Counted from the first letter of the stretch, positions 1 through 10,041 are shown. The stretch: 39,684 nt of DNA from JAUZPB01 sp037140715 (GCA_037140715.1 JBAXDX010000018.1:1-39684), one strand, 5' to 3'. Numbers and translations: made by a program. Notes: a model not told the origin generated them from the letters alone.

Positions 1-97
1 CTTTTAGTGTCAACGCCGACTCTTTTAGTGTCAACGCCGACTCTTTTAGTGTCAACGCCGACTCTTTTAGTGTCGGCGCCGACTCTTTTAGTGTCAA
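1..97. repeat. 21-nt tandem repeat array, truncated by the window edge
   Basis: Four complete 21-nt units start at 1, 22, 43 and 64, followed by a partial unit from 85 to 97. Each begins CTTTTAGTGTC and ends GCCGACT. Units 1 to 3 are identical; unit 4 differs at two bases (GG for AA in the middle). The array runs off the left edge, so its full size is unknown. Because 21 is a multiple of three, frames through it stay open, but no start or recognisable protein is visible, so I treat it as non-coding. Confidence 0.9.
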
Positions 98-365
98 ATC
101 AGATAATTGCCGCCTTTACCAGGAAGTCAGTTAAGTTAAAACCCGAATAATTTTAGCCGGAGCGGAGGGCATCGGGTAAAAAACCGGGTATTTTAATAAA
201 GGCAATGATGATTTTACTTAAATTAAAATCAGACAGGGATATGATATGCTCTGAACTGGTCAGGTTGCATATTCATATTTACCCTGCCTTAACCTGACAG
301 CATTGTACGTCCGTGCATCTCTACCGTCTGCCACCAGTATGGCAGACCCGTTTTACGATAATAAA
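98..365. other. Intergenic stretch with one hairpin and a dispersed repeat copy
   Basis: No gene is visible. It holds one copy (around 287-304) of a short repeat also found at about 6891-6908 (core ACCTGACAGCATTG). A perfect 8-bp inverted repeat lies at 326-333 and 340-347 (GTCTGCCA, 6-nt loop, TGGCAGAC), about 18 nt past the stop of the minus-strand gene that ends at 366. There is no T-run on the minus-strand side, so it may be a processing or weak termination hairpin rather than a classic terminator. Confidence 0.5.
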
Positions 366-1511
366 TTAACCAACATTTGGCAGTGCGACATAAAACGTAC
401 TTCCTTTTTTCTCTTCACTTTCAAGCCAGATTCTGCCATTGTGTTGTTCTACAAACTCTTTGCAAAGTAATAACCCCAATCCTGCGCTGGGTTCCCCATC
501 GGTGCCATTGGATTTAACATTCTCTCCAATTTTAAATAGCCTGTTTACATTATCGGCAGATATCCCAATTCCGGTATCATGGATTGATATTATTATTTCT
601 TTGCTGGTAGATTTATCAGAAGTAATTGTTATTGTACCTCCCCGCGTAGTGAATTTTACAGCATTTGATATAAGATTTTTTAAAATTATAAGAAGCATTA
701 GTTCATCCGCATTTATTCTTATATTTTCTGACACTTCGTTAAAAATAACTATTCCTTTCTGAGCAGCCCTTTGGTGAATAACATGTATAGATTGTTCAAT
801 AATTTTATATATATTTACTTCTACAGGATTATAATCTATCTGCCCCTTTTGTATTCGCGACCAATCCAGCAGGTTTTCAATTAATTTATAAACATTTAAA
901 GATGTTTCATACATTGCTCTTCCAATTTGAGTAAGCTCTTTTTTTGATAGTTCGTCAAATCCCTCTGACATTAGTCCTGTTATACCTAAAATACCAGCAA
1001 ACGGACTTCTTAAGTCATTGGCAATTATAGAGAATAATTTATCCCGATTGAGAATAAGTCCTTTTAATTCTTCATTTTGCCGTTTTAATCTGTCCTGAGC
1101 ATTGCTCAGTTCTTCATTCTGCTGTTTTAATTTGTCCTGAGCTTCTTTTAAGTCAACCTGTATCTTTATGCGTGAGAGCATTTCCCTGGTTTTGAAAGGT
1201 TTCAAAATGTAGTCAGCTCCTCCAATCTCAAAACCCATTACTATATCACCTTCCTCGTTTTTAGCTGTCAGGAAAATAATTGGTATCTTCCTTGTTTTTT
1301 CATTCTGCTTTAAATACTTGCATACATCAAAACCGGACATACCAGGCATCATTACATCGAGGAGAATCAGATCCGGCATTTGTAACTCTGCAATTTTAAT
1401 TGCGACTACCCCGTTATCAGTTATTGAAAGTTTATAATATGGGCTTAGAACGGAAGCCCCTAACTTTAGGTTAGTCGGGTTATCATCAACCATTAAAATT
1501 GAATGTTTCAT
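366..1511 (-). CDS. Receiver-histidine kinase fusion with Asn in place of the phosphoacceptor His
   Basis: A soluble 381-residue protein. Residues 1-115 are a CheY-like receiver: acidic pocket D9/D10, phosphoacceptor D52 in LLDVMMPG, T82 and K104 (KPF). Residues 118-156 form a coiled coil with repeated Q/K-NEEL heptads. Residues 158-220 match a HisKA dimerisation helix, but the H-box reads SIIANDLRSP, so residue 165 is Asn (codon AAT at 1017-1019 on the minus strand). Residues 265-380 are an HATPase_c domain with N279/N283, DTGIG (312-316) and GLGL (344-347), so nucleotide binding looks intact. The core closely resembles the kinase at 6913-10041, which keeps the His. I infer a signal-receiving pseudokinase or regulator unable to autophosphorylate at the usual site. 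It lies downstream of two sensor kinases on the same strand. Confidence 0.9.
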   Translation of the reverse strand: MKHSILMVDDNPTNLKLGASVLSPYYKLSITDNGVVAIKIAELQMPDLILLDVMMPGMSGFDVCKYLKQNEKTRKIPIIFLTAKNEEGDIVMGFEIGGADYILKPFKTREMLSRIKIQVDLKEAQDKLKQQNEELSNAQDRLKRQNEELKGLILNRDKLFSIIANDLRSPFAGILGITGLMSEGFDELSKKELTQIGRAMYETSLNVYKLIENLLDWSRIQKGQIDYNPVEVNIYKIIEQSIHVIHQRAAQKGIVIFNEVSENIRINADELMLLIILKNLISNAVKFTTRGGTITITSDKSTSKEIIISIHDTGIGISADNVNRLFKIGENVKSNGTDGEPSAGLGLLLCKEFVEQHNGRIWLESEEKKGSTFYVALPNVG

Positions 1512-1540
1512 TTTTATTCCTGTTTTATATTATTTAAGAA

Positions 1541-1651
1541 TGATTAATTTATGTTATACAAAAATACCAGAACTATGATTCATTTCATACTGATTGTATC
1601 ATCATATAAATTATAGTTTAGATGAATTTTTCATAATATGAGTGATTAACT
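1541..1651. repeat. AT-rich intergenic element, copy 1
   Basis: This gap between two signalling genes resembles the gap at about 15213-15357. One shared block is around TATGTTA, ACA, AATACC (27 of 35 bases identical by eye). A second starts ACTATGATTC (25 of 31). A third has AGATGAATTTT just beyond the stop codon of the upstream gene in both copies. The second copy carries extra sequence between blocks. It may be a decayed mobile or regulatory element. Confidence 0.45.
1559..1589 (-). promoter_or_regulatory. Bacteroidetes-type promoter candidate for the receiver-kinase gene
   Basis: On the minus strand a perfect TAnnTTTG box (TATTTTTG) occupies 1566 down to 1559. The tetranucleotide TATG lies 19 nt upstream, one mismatch from the TTTG -33 element. 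The start codon at 1511 is about 48 nt downstream. AT-richness makes chance matches possible. Confidence 0.4.
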
Positions 1652-1652
1652 T

Positions 1653-4600
1653 TTATAAATTGATTTTTATTTTTTGAATATGACTGCTGAACTGTTTAAG
1701 CAGTTTCTGAATTATTTCAATATCAAAGCCATTTTTAGCTGATTTAATTTCTTTGAGATAATTATCGAAATAAGATATTTTGTTCATATTTATATATTGG
1801 TCTAAATTGTTAATAAATACGTCTATTTCATCCAGATCGAAAATTTCAGAAAGTTCTCTGACTTTATTCTCAAAAACGGATTCCATATCTTCAACAGCTT
1901 TTTTTAATATAGCTTTGTCGGCATCCGGCAGACCGGGAAGCTCCTCAAAATTATTATATGGTTCTGTTTCCTTTTCCGTTTCAACGATTGTATATGGAAT
2001 AAATTTCATAAGTACTGAGAATAATTTATTTCTAAATATTGGTTTAAATAAACTATCATCAAATATCAGTAAATCATTTTGATTCTTCTCATAAGGTAAT
2101 GAAGCTGTAAATGCAATAACAGGGATTGAATTTGTTTCAGCGTCTTTCTTCAACAATCCGGTTGCCGTCAAGCCATCCATTTCAGGCATTCTGATATCCA
2201 TGAAAATAATATCCGGTTTATATTTATTTGCCATCTCAATTGCTTCTTTCCCGTTATATCCTTCCAGTATCGTAAACGGCTGTTCAGCGAGGAATCCCTT
2301 CAATACCTCAATATTCTGAACTACATCATCAATAATCAGGATAGTTCTATATTCAAACAGCACATTATTTAACTGTAGTTCAGATTCGTCAGGTGAAGAT
2401 ATCTCGTGATTAAAATATTCTATTGCTTTTAGATTAAGGGTAAATTTGCTTCCTTCATTTAATTTACTTTCAAGCGTGATATTTCCTCCCATTAATTCAG
2501 TCAGACGGTTAGAAATGGAAAGCCCCAGTCCGGTTCCGGCTACATTCTGTCCTGCCTTCTGACGCGCCTGACCAAATGACTCAAATACTAATTGCTGTTC
2601 ATTCTCAGATATCCCAATTCCGGTATCTTCAATAATTATGGAAAAATCAAAGATGTTTCTTTTTTCATAAAATTTATTAATTACAACTGCAATTTTGACA
2701 TAACCATGTTTAGTAAACTTAAGTGCATTACCTACAATATTTACTAAAATCTGGCGGATTCTGATTTCATCTGTTATAATCGACTGAGGGAAATCCGGAG
2801 GATAATCTACCAGTAATTCAAGTCCCTTTTCTTCAGCTTTATTTTTCAGAAGTAAAACAATATCTTTGATAAGATTTTTAAGATTGGTGGGTACCAGTTC
2901 AAGTTCCATTTTCCCGGCTTCAATTTTTGATAAATCAAGAATATCATTGATTAAGTGGAGTAATGATTTCCCGCTTGAAAAAATAGTTTTCAGATAACCT
3001 TGTGCGGTCTCTTCGGTTATACGACTCAATAATATCTCCGAAAAACCAAGTATGGCATTCATAGGTGTACGTATTTCATGGCTTACATTTGCAATGAACA
3101 TAGACTTTGCGATGTTAGCAGCTATGGCTTTTATTCTGGCTTCATTCAGGTCAATATTTACCGCGGCTAATTCATCAGCTCTCTTTTCGAGAATATTTTT
3201 TGTGTAAGTAAGTTCCTCAAGCAGATTTTTAAGCTTTGTTTCTATCTGTTTTTGGGGTGTTACATCCCAGTTAGTGCCTATCATGCGAAGAGGATTGCCA
3301 AGTGAATCGCGTTGCACTAAGGCCATGGCGCGTATGTTGTGAATAGTTCCGTCTTCCCAGATAACACGGAACTCAGTATCAAAATCTTTTTCACCGCTGA
3401 GGGCCATCTGAATTTCCTTGTCTCTGCGCCCCATATCTTCGGGGTGCAGACCACTTCTCCAGGTTTCGTAAGCTCCGCCGAAATTCTTTTCTTTAATTCC
3501 GTATAATAAATACATCTGCTCGTCCCAGAGCAACTTATCATTGACAACATCATAGTCCCAGATGCCAATACCACCTGCCTGGACAGCCAGTGACAAACGA
3601 TTTGTAATCTCCTGCAGAACCTGCTCGTTCTTTTTGCGCTCGGTAATATCGCGTTCGGCAAACAGAATGCTTACAGGACTGCCATTGGAATCGTACAGAA
3701 CTGTAGAATTCAATTCTACATAAAACTGGCTGTTATCTTTTTTAATAACCAGATATTCTCCGATTTTATCCTCCCTTTCGCCTGCGATCAGCTTGCGAAT
3801 ATTTTCGAGCATCTTTTGGCGGCTTGAAGGGTCAATATAATTAAGCATTTGTTTTCCCAGCACTTCGTCTTTTTCTTCTCTGGAATAGCCATACATGTCT
3901 GCCAGTTTATTGGATATAAGCTGTAGCTTTCCATCCAGTGATATCATTCCTATTCCGTCCGGTGAAGCTGATATAATAGCTTCCCATTTTTGGTTGCTTT
4001 CCCGCAAAGATTCTTCCGCCCTCTTGCGCTTGCTTATGTTATAACACTGACCGATATAACCGGTAAATTCACCTGTGCTGTTATAAGTCGGGGTACCATT
4101 GTCCTCAATCCAGCAGTATTGACCATCGTACCGTCTGAGACGGTAATCCATACTGAACTTTTCCCTCTGGTCAAACTTTGCAATATAAACATCCAGACAA
4201 CGCTGAAAGTCTCCCGGATGTACTCCTTCAGCCCAGCCGTTGCCTGCTTCCTGTTCAAGCGTTCGTCCTGTGAACTCAAGCCAAATGCGATTGAAATAAT
4301 AGCAGAGTTTATCTGTCCCGGCCGCCCAGACCAATGTCTGTCCTGAATTGGCTAAGGTTCTGAATTTTTGTTCACTTTCCCGCAAAGCTTCTTCCGCCCT
4401 CTTGCGCTCTGTAATATCAATCATTACGGTCAGGAAGTATTGTTTTCCCTGACTTTCAATAATTTCACCGGAAAATAATCCGTCTAATAATTCTTTATTT
4501 TTAGTCTGTACTTTTAGTTCGTAATTATGGATGTGTCCATTTTTCTGCAATTCATCAGCGACATGTTCCTGTTTCTCCGGCTGTATGAACATCTGTAAAT

Positions 4601-6539
4601 CTCCGGCAGTCCTGTTGATAATTTCATCTCTGGAATATCCGGTTTTTTGAATGAATGCCTCGTTGACTTCGGAAAATATTCTGCCAGGTATAGTAGTTAC
4701 AGCCATAAGAGCGGGATTGCCGTCAAAAAGCTTATTAAACTTCTGGAGAGCTTCCTGTTCTTTTGAAATATCTTTAGAAATACCGAAGATGCAGTCTTTT
4801 CCGCCCCATTTCCCAAACCATACCCGGGTTTCTACAGGCACAAGGCTTCCATACTTCCCAACCAGAGGTAGCGGACAAACATCTCGTTTACCGGCAAACA
4901 TATCACCAAATATACTTTCAGCTTCGGTTCGTTTTTCTGCCTGGTGAACTTCGAGTACATGCATACCATTAAGTTCTTCAATAGAATAACCAAGTTTTCG
5001 GAAAACGGCTCCGTTTGCAAAGAAAATTTGCCCCTGCTGATTGGCAATAAAAATCATATCATCTATTGTTTCAAAGAACGTACGGAAGTTTTCCTCGCTC
5101 TCTTTCAGCTTTTCACTTGCCTGATGGCGTTCGGTTATATCGTGGAAGAACCAGATCCTTGCGGCAGAATTATCTGAAATAACTATCGGTTTTGACTGCC
5201 GTTCAAATATACGTTCATCTTTAAGATAAAGAATATCGAAACTTTCAGTTGTATTATCTTTATGAAGCTCATTGATTTTTTCAGTAGATTCATCGGAGCA
5301 GTTTAACTGATTATAGCAATATTGCATTAATTCTGCATCTTTGCCGGAAACCAAAATATCAGATGGAATGCCCCACATTTCAACGAATCTGCTGTTGGTT
5401 TTCATAACAGTTCCTTTTGAACTGATAACAAGAATGCCATTATCAGTTGTCTCGAGCGTTGCCTCCAATAAAGATAAAGAGTCTTTCAGGGCATCTTCTG
5501 TTATTTTTCTGTCAGTAATGTCATTTATTATAGAAAAGACTAGTTTTTGTTCATTTAGTTCAATAGGAGAAGAGTGTATTTCTACTGTGCGGATTTTACC
5601 GTTTGAAATTCTATGCTGAAGGATAAAATGATTTTTCTCCTTTTCTAACAACAGGTTTGTTGTTGTTTTCAATTCCTCTTTGGTTAAGATACTGATGTCA
5701 TTTATGGTCATATTTTTCAATTCGTTATCAGAATAGCCATAAAAATCAGAAGCTGATTTGTTAGCATCGATTATTCGTCCGCTAAACGGCTCTCCTAACA
5801 GCATTATTGAACTGTGATGTTTAAACATTAAACTAAATTTTTCAGCACTTTCGACAATATTTTTTTGGCGGGAGTTAAATTTTTGTTTACTCAGGTTTAG
5901 AAAATAAACAAAAAGGGAAAGTATAAAAGCAAGGAAAAGCAAAGCTAATAACAATCCCGTTTTCTTAAATACTTCCGTGTCCCAGCTTTTTGCATCAATA
6001 TCCATCCCCAGAACAGCAATTACTTTACCTGAAGTATGATCAAACACAGGGACAAAGACGCTGACCCACTTGCCCCAGCGGTCGGTATATGGTCCTTCTA
6101 CAATTCCGGTAATGCCTGTAAAAACCTGATTTATTTTTTGGGGGAATTCATAATATACTTGTCCGGGGGGGGAGTAGTCCTTTGAATCAACCGGTTCTGA
6201 ATCCATATAAATAAAAATCGTTCCATCTGCTTTTTTACCAAGAAGGTAGAGAAATCGCAACTTTGAACTGCCGAAACGCATATCAGATAATTGTTCTTTT
6301 CGTCTCTGATAATAAAGTGATTTTAAATCTTCTTCAGAACCACTCAGTTCCGAAAAATTATATGTATTAATTGAATGGGCAGATATAATGCCCAGTTGCA
6401 GGAAATCATCCTTCATTATTTCTTCGGTTTGATTCATAGAAAATTTAAAGAACAAAATGCAGACCGATATTACAGCTATTAAAAGTGCTGTAGTAAATAT
6501 TTTACTCCTTGTTGAAAAGTATGTTCTGTTTTCTTTCAT
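1653..6539 (-). CDS. Hybrid sensor histidine kinase with about seven PAS domains and a receiver
   Basis: A 1628-residue membrane sensor. TM1 is at about 14-33 and TM2 at about 195-216. The loop between them resembles a Cache-type sensor (VSVFVPVFDHTSGKVIAVLG near 159-178). About seven consecutive PAS or PAC modules follow, several closed by a DITERK-like segment, then a coiled coil. HisKA carries H1154 in VSHEIRTPMN. The HATPase_c has NALKFT, DTGIGI and GTGLGL, and a receiver has D1448 in FMDIRMPEMDG. A helical C-terminal extension of roughly 100 residues follows the receiver; I do not recognise it and see no clear HPt motif. All catalytic boxes look intact. It probably integrates several cytoplasmic cues (redox, ligands) with a periplasmic one; the ligands cannot be read from sequence. 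It is separated by 141 nt from the downstream receiver-kinase gene. Confidence 0.93.
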   Translation of the reverse strand: MKENRTYFSTRSKIFTTALLIAVISVCILFFKFSMNQTEEIMKDDFLQLGIISAHSINTYNFSELSGSEEDLKSLYYQRRKEQLSDMRFGSSKLRFLYLLGKKADGTIFIYMDSEPVDSKDYSPPGQVYYEFPQKINQVFTGITGIVEGPYTDRWGKWVSVFVPVFDHTSGKVIAVLGMDIDAKSWDTEVFKKTGLLLALLFLAFILSLFVYFLNLSKQKFNSRQKNIVESAEKFSLMFKHHSSIMLLGEPFSGRIIDANKSASDFYGYSDNELKNMTINDISILTKEELKTTTNLLLEKEKNHFILQHRISNGKIRTVEIHSSPIELNEQKLVFSIINDITDRKITEDALKDSLSLLEATLETTDNGILVISSKGTVMKTNSRFVEMWGIPSDILVSGKDAELMQYCYNQLNCSDESTEKINELHKDNTTESFDILYLKDERIFERQSKPIVISDNSAARIWFFHDITERHQASEKLKESEENFRTFFETIDDMIFIANQQGQIFFANGAVFRKLGYSIEELNGMHVLEVHQAEKRTEAESIFGDMFAGKRDVCPLPLVGKYGSLVPVETRVWFGKWGGKDCIFGISKDISKEQEALQKFNKLFDGNPALMAVTTIPGRIFSEVNEAFIQKTGYSRDEIINRTAGDLQMFIQPEKQEHVADELQKNGHIHNYELKVQTKNKELLDGLFSGEIIESQGKQYFLTVMIDITERKRAEEALRESEQKFRTLANSGQTLVWAAGTDKLCYYFNRIWLEFTGRTLEQEAGNGWAEGVHPGDFQRCLDVYIAKFDQREKFSMDYRLRRYDGQYCWIEDNGTPTYNSTGEFTGYIGQCYNISKRKRAEESLRESNQKWEAIISASPDGIGMISLDGKLQLISNKLADMYGYSREEKDEVLGKQMLNYIDPSSRQKMLENIRKLIAGEREDKIGEYLVIKKDNSQFYVELNSTVLYDSNGSPVSILFAERDITERKKNEQVLQEITNRLSLAVQAGGIGIWDYDVVNDKLLWDEQMYLLYGIKEKNFGGAYETWRSGLHPEDMGRRDKEIQMALSGEKDFDTEFRVIWEDGTIHNIRAMALVQRDSLGNPLRMIGTNWDVTPQKQIETKLKNLLEELTYTKNILEKRADELAAVNIDLNEARIKAIAANIAKSMFIANVSHEIRTPMNAILGFSEILLSRITEETAQGYLKTIFSSGKSLLHLINDILDLSKIEAGKMELELVPTNLKNLIKDIVLLLKNKAEEKGLELLVDYPPDFPQSIITDEIRIRQILVNIVGNALKFTKHGYVKIAVVINKFYEKRNIFDFSIIIEDTGIGISENEQQLVFESFGQARQKAGQNVAGTGLGLSISNRLTELMGGNITLESKLNEGSKFTLNLKAIEYFNHEISSPDESELQLNNVLFEYRTILIIDDVVQNIEVLKGFLAEQPFTILEGYNGKEAIEMANKYKPDIIFMDIRMPEMDGLTATGLLKKDAETNSIPVIAFTASLPYEKNQNDLLIFDDSLFKPIFRNKLFSVLMKFIPYTIVETEKETEPYNNFEELPGLPDADKAILKKAVEDMESVFENKVRELSEIFDLDEIDVFINNLDQYINMNKISYFDNYLKEIKSAKNGFDIEIIQKLLKQFSSHIQKIKINL

Positions 6540-6912
6540 TAAGTTGTTTTCCTGCTCACTTCATTTTTATTTGGTTTCTCGTATATCTGACTGACTGCCA
6601 TAGGTTTTAACCCAATGCTGTCAGGTAACATCATATTGCATTATGAATTTTTATTTTAAATAGTACAGGGGCAACTCCGTGTGAAAGTGTCCCCCACAAC
6701 TCTCCTATTGGTTTTCCGTGTATGTTGCGGGACTCTCAGAGCATCATACAAAGTAAAGTATTCGAGTTTTTTATAACGTGAAACCCCAATCATACTTTAT
6801 TATATTATAGGGGTATGCCTAATATAATAAGATATTTTTAATTTTTCTCCGATACCGGGTTACTTTTTGGGCAGCCTCAATAAAATACATCTTAACCTGA
6901 CAGCATTGGATC
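6540..6912. other. Intergenic region between two kinases, with a 15-bp inverted repeat
   Basis: No gene is supported. The 15-mer CCAATGCTGTCAGGT at about 6610-6624 is repeated in inverted orientation at 6895-6909 (ACCTGACAGCATTGG), directly before the stop codon of the kinase gene at 6913. A third copy lies near 289-303. The pair encloses about 270 bp with no transposase, which fits a MITE-like or decayed element. Confidence 0.45.
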
Positions 6913-9900
6913 TCAGCCCGTGGCAGATGAGAGATATTTCATGATGTGCATGGAATTATCATTTACTGCCGGAAGCGTAAAATAAAAAGTACTTCCCTTT
7001 CCATTCTCGCTTTTCACCCAAATTTTACCGCCATGTTTTTCTGTAAATTCTTTGCAGAGGAGCAACCCTAAGCCGGTGCTTGATTCTCCGTTCGTCCCTT
7101 TGCGTCCTACTTTCTCCGCCACTTTAAATAATTTTTGAGCTAAAGCTTCCGGCATCCCGATACCGCTGTCGGTTACTGATATTTCCACCATATTATTTTC
7201 TGTTACTTTAGAATTTATACTCACTTTCCCTCCCTGCTTAGTAAACTTTACAGCATTTGATAAAAGATTACGCAAAATGGTATTAAGCATTGCCTCATCT
7301 GCATTAACAGTCTGGTTTCGGGCGGCTTCATTAATTATCTCAATTTCTTTCTGTTCCCCGCGTTTAATTATTAAATTAATATTTTCAGAAACTATATCTG
7401 ATAACAATATTTCCTTTGGATTAAAACTTATCATTCCCTGTTGCATACGTGCCCATTCCAATAAATTATTTAACAGCGTAAAGACATTTTTGGAAGTAAT
7501 GTACATCTCACGGGCTACATTAGATAATTCAGTCTGAGAGAAACTATTAATATTTTCAGCCATTGATTTTGTTATTACCAGGAGTCCCTGAAACGGGCTT
7601 CTTAAATCATGCGCTATAATGGAGAAGAATTTGTCCTTCTCTGCATTTATTTTCTCAAGCTTTTCTTTAGTTTTTGTAACTTCTTCCACGAGGGCATGTT
7701 CCTGAATCAGATTTTCTTCAATACACATTTTCGATATTCGCAAATCTTCATTGACTTTCAGAAGCTCAAGCTGTGCCATTTTCCGTTCAGTAATATCAAT
7801 GGAATATCCTGTTGTGCCAATTACTACTCCCTGATTATCAAAAATAGGCGATTTATAAGTTTCAAACCATTTAACATCGCCTTTATCAGAGACTAATTCT
7901 TCAACAATGATTGTTTTTTTTGTTTTTATAACACGTATATCATCTGCAATATATCTGTTCGCCAGTTCATGATGCCATAAGTCAATATCAGTTTTGCCGA
8001 TAATCATTTCAGGTTTATCCAGACCGAATATATCTAAAAATTTTTTATTCACCACGAGAATTCTGCCCTCCGAGTCCTTCAGCCAGAACAAACCGGACTG
8101 ATTCTCGATAATAGCCGACAGATAAGATTCGCGCAGCTGCAAAGCTTCTTCAGCCTGTTTGCGTTCGGTAATATCCTGCCCTTGGGCGATGGTGGCAATT
8201 GGCGTATGACTGTCTGCCGCAAACAAAGTGGCTGAATTCCACAATACTGTTTTTATTGAATTGTCCCGATGCAGAATTTTAATTTCGACCGTTCTCCAAT
8301 GCTCACCCATTAAGGTTTTGTGAATCAATACCATTGAATTTTCGGAGAGGTCCGGCGGGAAGAGTAATGTTAATGATTGTCCGATAACTTCCTTCTCACT
8401 GCGGCCGGTCAGGAATTCAAAGGCATGGTTGAATCGTGTAATGCGGAATTGCGGATCCCAAACGATAATAGGTGCATTGGCATAGTTAATAAGATTTTCC
8501 AGATAAGCATTGGTTTCGTGTAGTATTTTCTCAGACTGCCTGCGTTCGGTGATGTCATGATAATTCGTCAATATACCATTAATTACCGGATCATTTATAA
8601 GGTTGACAGCGGTAAGATGTATCGGCTTATAACTCCCGTCCTTACATTTTGAATTATACTCTACTACTTTTAACGAGTTATCATTTTCAAGAAGAGAAAA
8701 GATTTTTTTTTGAACGTGCTCCAGATCGTCAGGATGAACTGTTAACCAGCCGTCTGTGCCTAAAAGATCCTGCGGCTGCCATCCAAACCATTTCTCAACA
8801 TTAGGACTTATATATGTAAATATGCCATCCGTGTCAATTATGCAGACTACATCTGAAATATTGAAAATCATTGAACTGTGTTTGGTTTCACTTTTGCTTA
8901 AATCCCTGGTTAGTTCCTCAGCCAGTTTATAAGCACGGACATTTGTATTAATGAGCAACAGATAAACGACAAATAATAAAATGCTGATGCTTGTTCCGCC
9001 TGCCACGGTGAACCATACTTTACTGTAATCTAAACCAGAGGTGCCGGACTCATATTCTGTAAACCGCAAATACCATTGATCATCATTGAAGAAAACAGGG
9101 ACAATCAAAGAGAATAATAATGAAGAAGAGATTATTTTCATATCATTTGCTGCTTCGCTGTCATAAAGTATCCGGTCCCGATTGTATGAAGAGTTATTGA
9201 ATATTTCTAAGCGGATATGTTTTTCTTTAATGATTTCGTAACCACCAAAAATTCCCGACATTAGATCATTCATCCGGTAAGGACTGTAAACCCATCCCTT
9301 AATGGCGCGCCGGCGCTCTTCAACGGTACTGACTGGTATGCCTTCTTTATAAACAGGAGCATACATAAGTGCACCCCCATGAATATTTTCAGTCAGCTCC
9401 TGGATAAGTGTAATTTCCCCGGAAAGAGCGACAATATTAAAATCCCTGGCTGTTTCCATAGCTTTCCTGCGGACCGGCTCGGAAAACATATCATAACCAA
9501 AAGCACGCATGTTTCTGCCGGAGAATGGCTCCAGATAAATAACTGATGTATAAATTTCTCTTCTGCCTGCCGGTCTGACAGAATACTGTGGGAACCCTTC
9601 ATGTTGAATCTTCTTCTCGTGCAGAGCTAATTGGTTCCTGGGGATTATAATTGAATAGCCAACGCCCTGAATCCCCGGTATGTTCTGCTCAATCATCTGA
9701 TTTTTATAAAAATTTCGCCATTCATTTCTGGTAATTCCGTCTGAATGCGCAAAGAAAGCTGCTCCGCTTCGAAGCAACTGGGTATGTGTATGCATCCTTG
9801 CAGATATTTTATTTTTAAGCTCGTTGCAGACTAAATTAAATTCTTTCCTGGAATTTTGTTCAATCGCTGTTTTGAATGAAAGACTCGCTATAGTTGTCAG

Positions 9901-10041
9901 AATCAGCCCGCTGGTCAGTAAAGCCAGAGCCAGCCAGATTCTCTTTCTCTCCAGTTGCCAGACGGGGTTGCTTTTGAGAAATATATGTATCGAATCAACA
10001 ACAGAATTTGACAGGGAGTGACTATATTTACTAACTGGCAT
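6913..10041 (-). CDS. CHASE-domain PAS sensor histidine kinase
   Basis: A 1042-residue membrane kinase. TM1 is at about 34-56. An extracytoplasmic CHASE domain follows (FFAHSDGITRNEWRNF, the GVGYS and YSVRPAGRRE regions, YLEPFSGRNMRAFGYDM), then TM2 at about 350-372. Three PAS domains lead to a coiled coil. HisKA carries H811 in SIIAHDLRSPFQG. The HATPase_c has LLSNAVKF, DSGIG and GLGLLLCKEF. There is no receiver, so phosphate must go to a separate protein; the receiver-bearing proteins downstream on the same strand are candidates. CHASE domains are known to bind small ligands such as cytokinins in some systems, but the ligand here is unknown. The ATG at 10041 is preceded by a weak AAAGAG. 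Its kinase core is paralogous to the Asn-variant protein at 366-1511. Confidence 0.93.
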   Translation of the reverse strand: MPVSKYSHSLSNSVVDSIHIFLKSNPVWQLERKRIWLALALLTSGLILTTIASLSFKTAIEQNSRKEFNLVCNELKNKISARMHTHTQLLRSGAAFFAHSDGITRNEWRNFYKNQMIEQNIPGIQGVGYSIIIPRNQLALHEKKIQHEGFPQYSVRPAGRREIYTSVIYLEPFSGRNMRAFGYDMFSEPVRRKAMETARDFNIVALSGEITLIQELTENIHGGALMYAPVYKEGIPVSTVEERRRAIKGWVYSPYRMNDLMSGIFGGYEIIKEKHIRLEIFNNSSYNRDRILYDSEAANDMKIISSSLLFSLIVPVFFNDDQWYLRFTEYESGTSGLDYSKVWFTVAGGTSISILLFVVYLLLINTNVRAYKLAEELTRDLSKSETKHSSMIFNISDVVCIIDTDGIFTYISPNVEKWFGWQPQDLLGTDGWLTVHPDDLEHVQKKIFSLLENDNSLKVVEYNSKCKDGSYKPIHLTAVNLINDPVINGILTNYHDITERRQSEKILHETNAYLENLINYANAPIIVWDPQFRITRFNHAFEFLTGRSEKEVIGQSLTLLFPPDLSENSMVLIHKTLMGEHWRTVEIKILHRDNSIKTVLWNSATLFAADSHTPIATIAQGQDITERKQAEEALQLRESYLSAIIENQSGLFWLKDSEGRILVVNKKFLDIFGLDKPEMIIGKTDIDLWHHELANRYIADDIRVIKTKKTIIVEELVSDKGDVKWFETYKSPIFDNQGVVIGTTGYSIDITERKMAQLELLKVNEDLRISKMCIEENLIQEHALVEEVTKTKEKLEKINAEKDKFFSIIAHDLRSPFQGLLVITKSMAENINSFSQTELSNVAREMYITSKNVFTLLNNLLEWARMQQGMISFNPKEILLSDIVSENINLIIKRGEQKEIEIINEAARNQTVNADEAMLNTILRNLLSNAVKFTKQGGKVSINSKVTENNMVEISVTDSGIGMPEALAQKLFKVAEKVGRKGTNGESSTGLGLLLCKEFTEKHGGKIWVKSENGKGSTFYFTLPAVNDNSMHIMKYLSSATG

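Noticed and set aside
1..150. A plus-strand frame open from the window edge to 150
   Set aside because: Its sequence is only the translated tandem repeat plus a short tail; no start, ribosome binding site or family match is seen.
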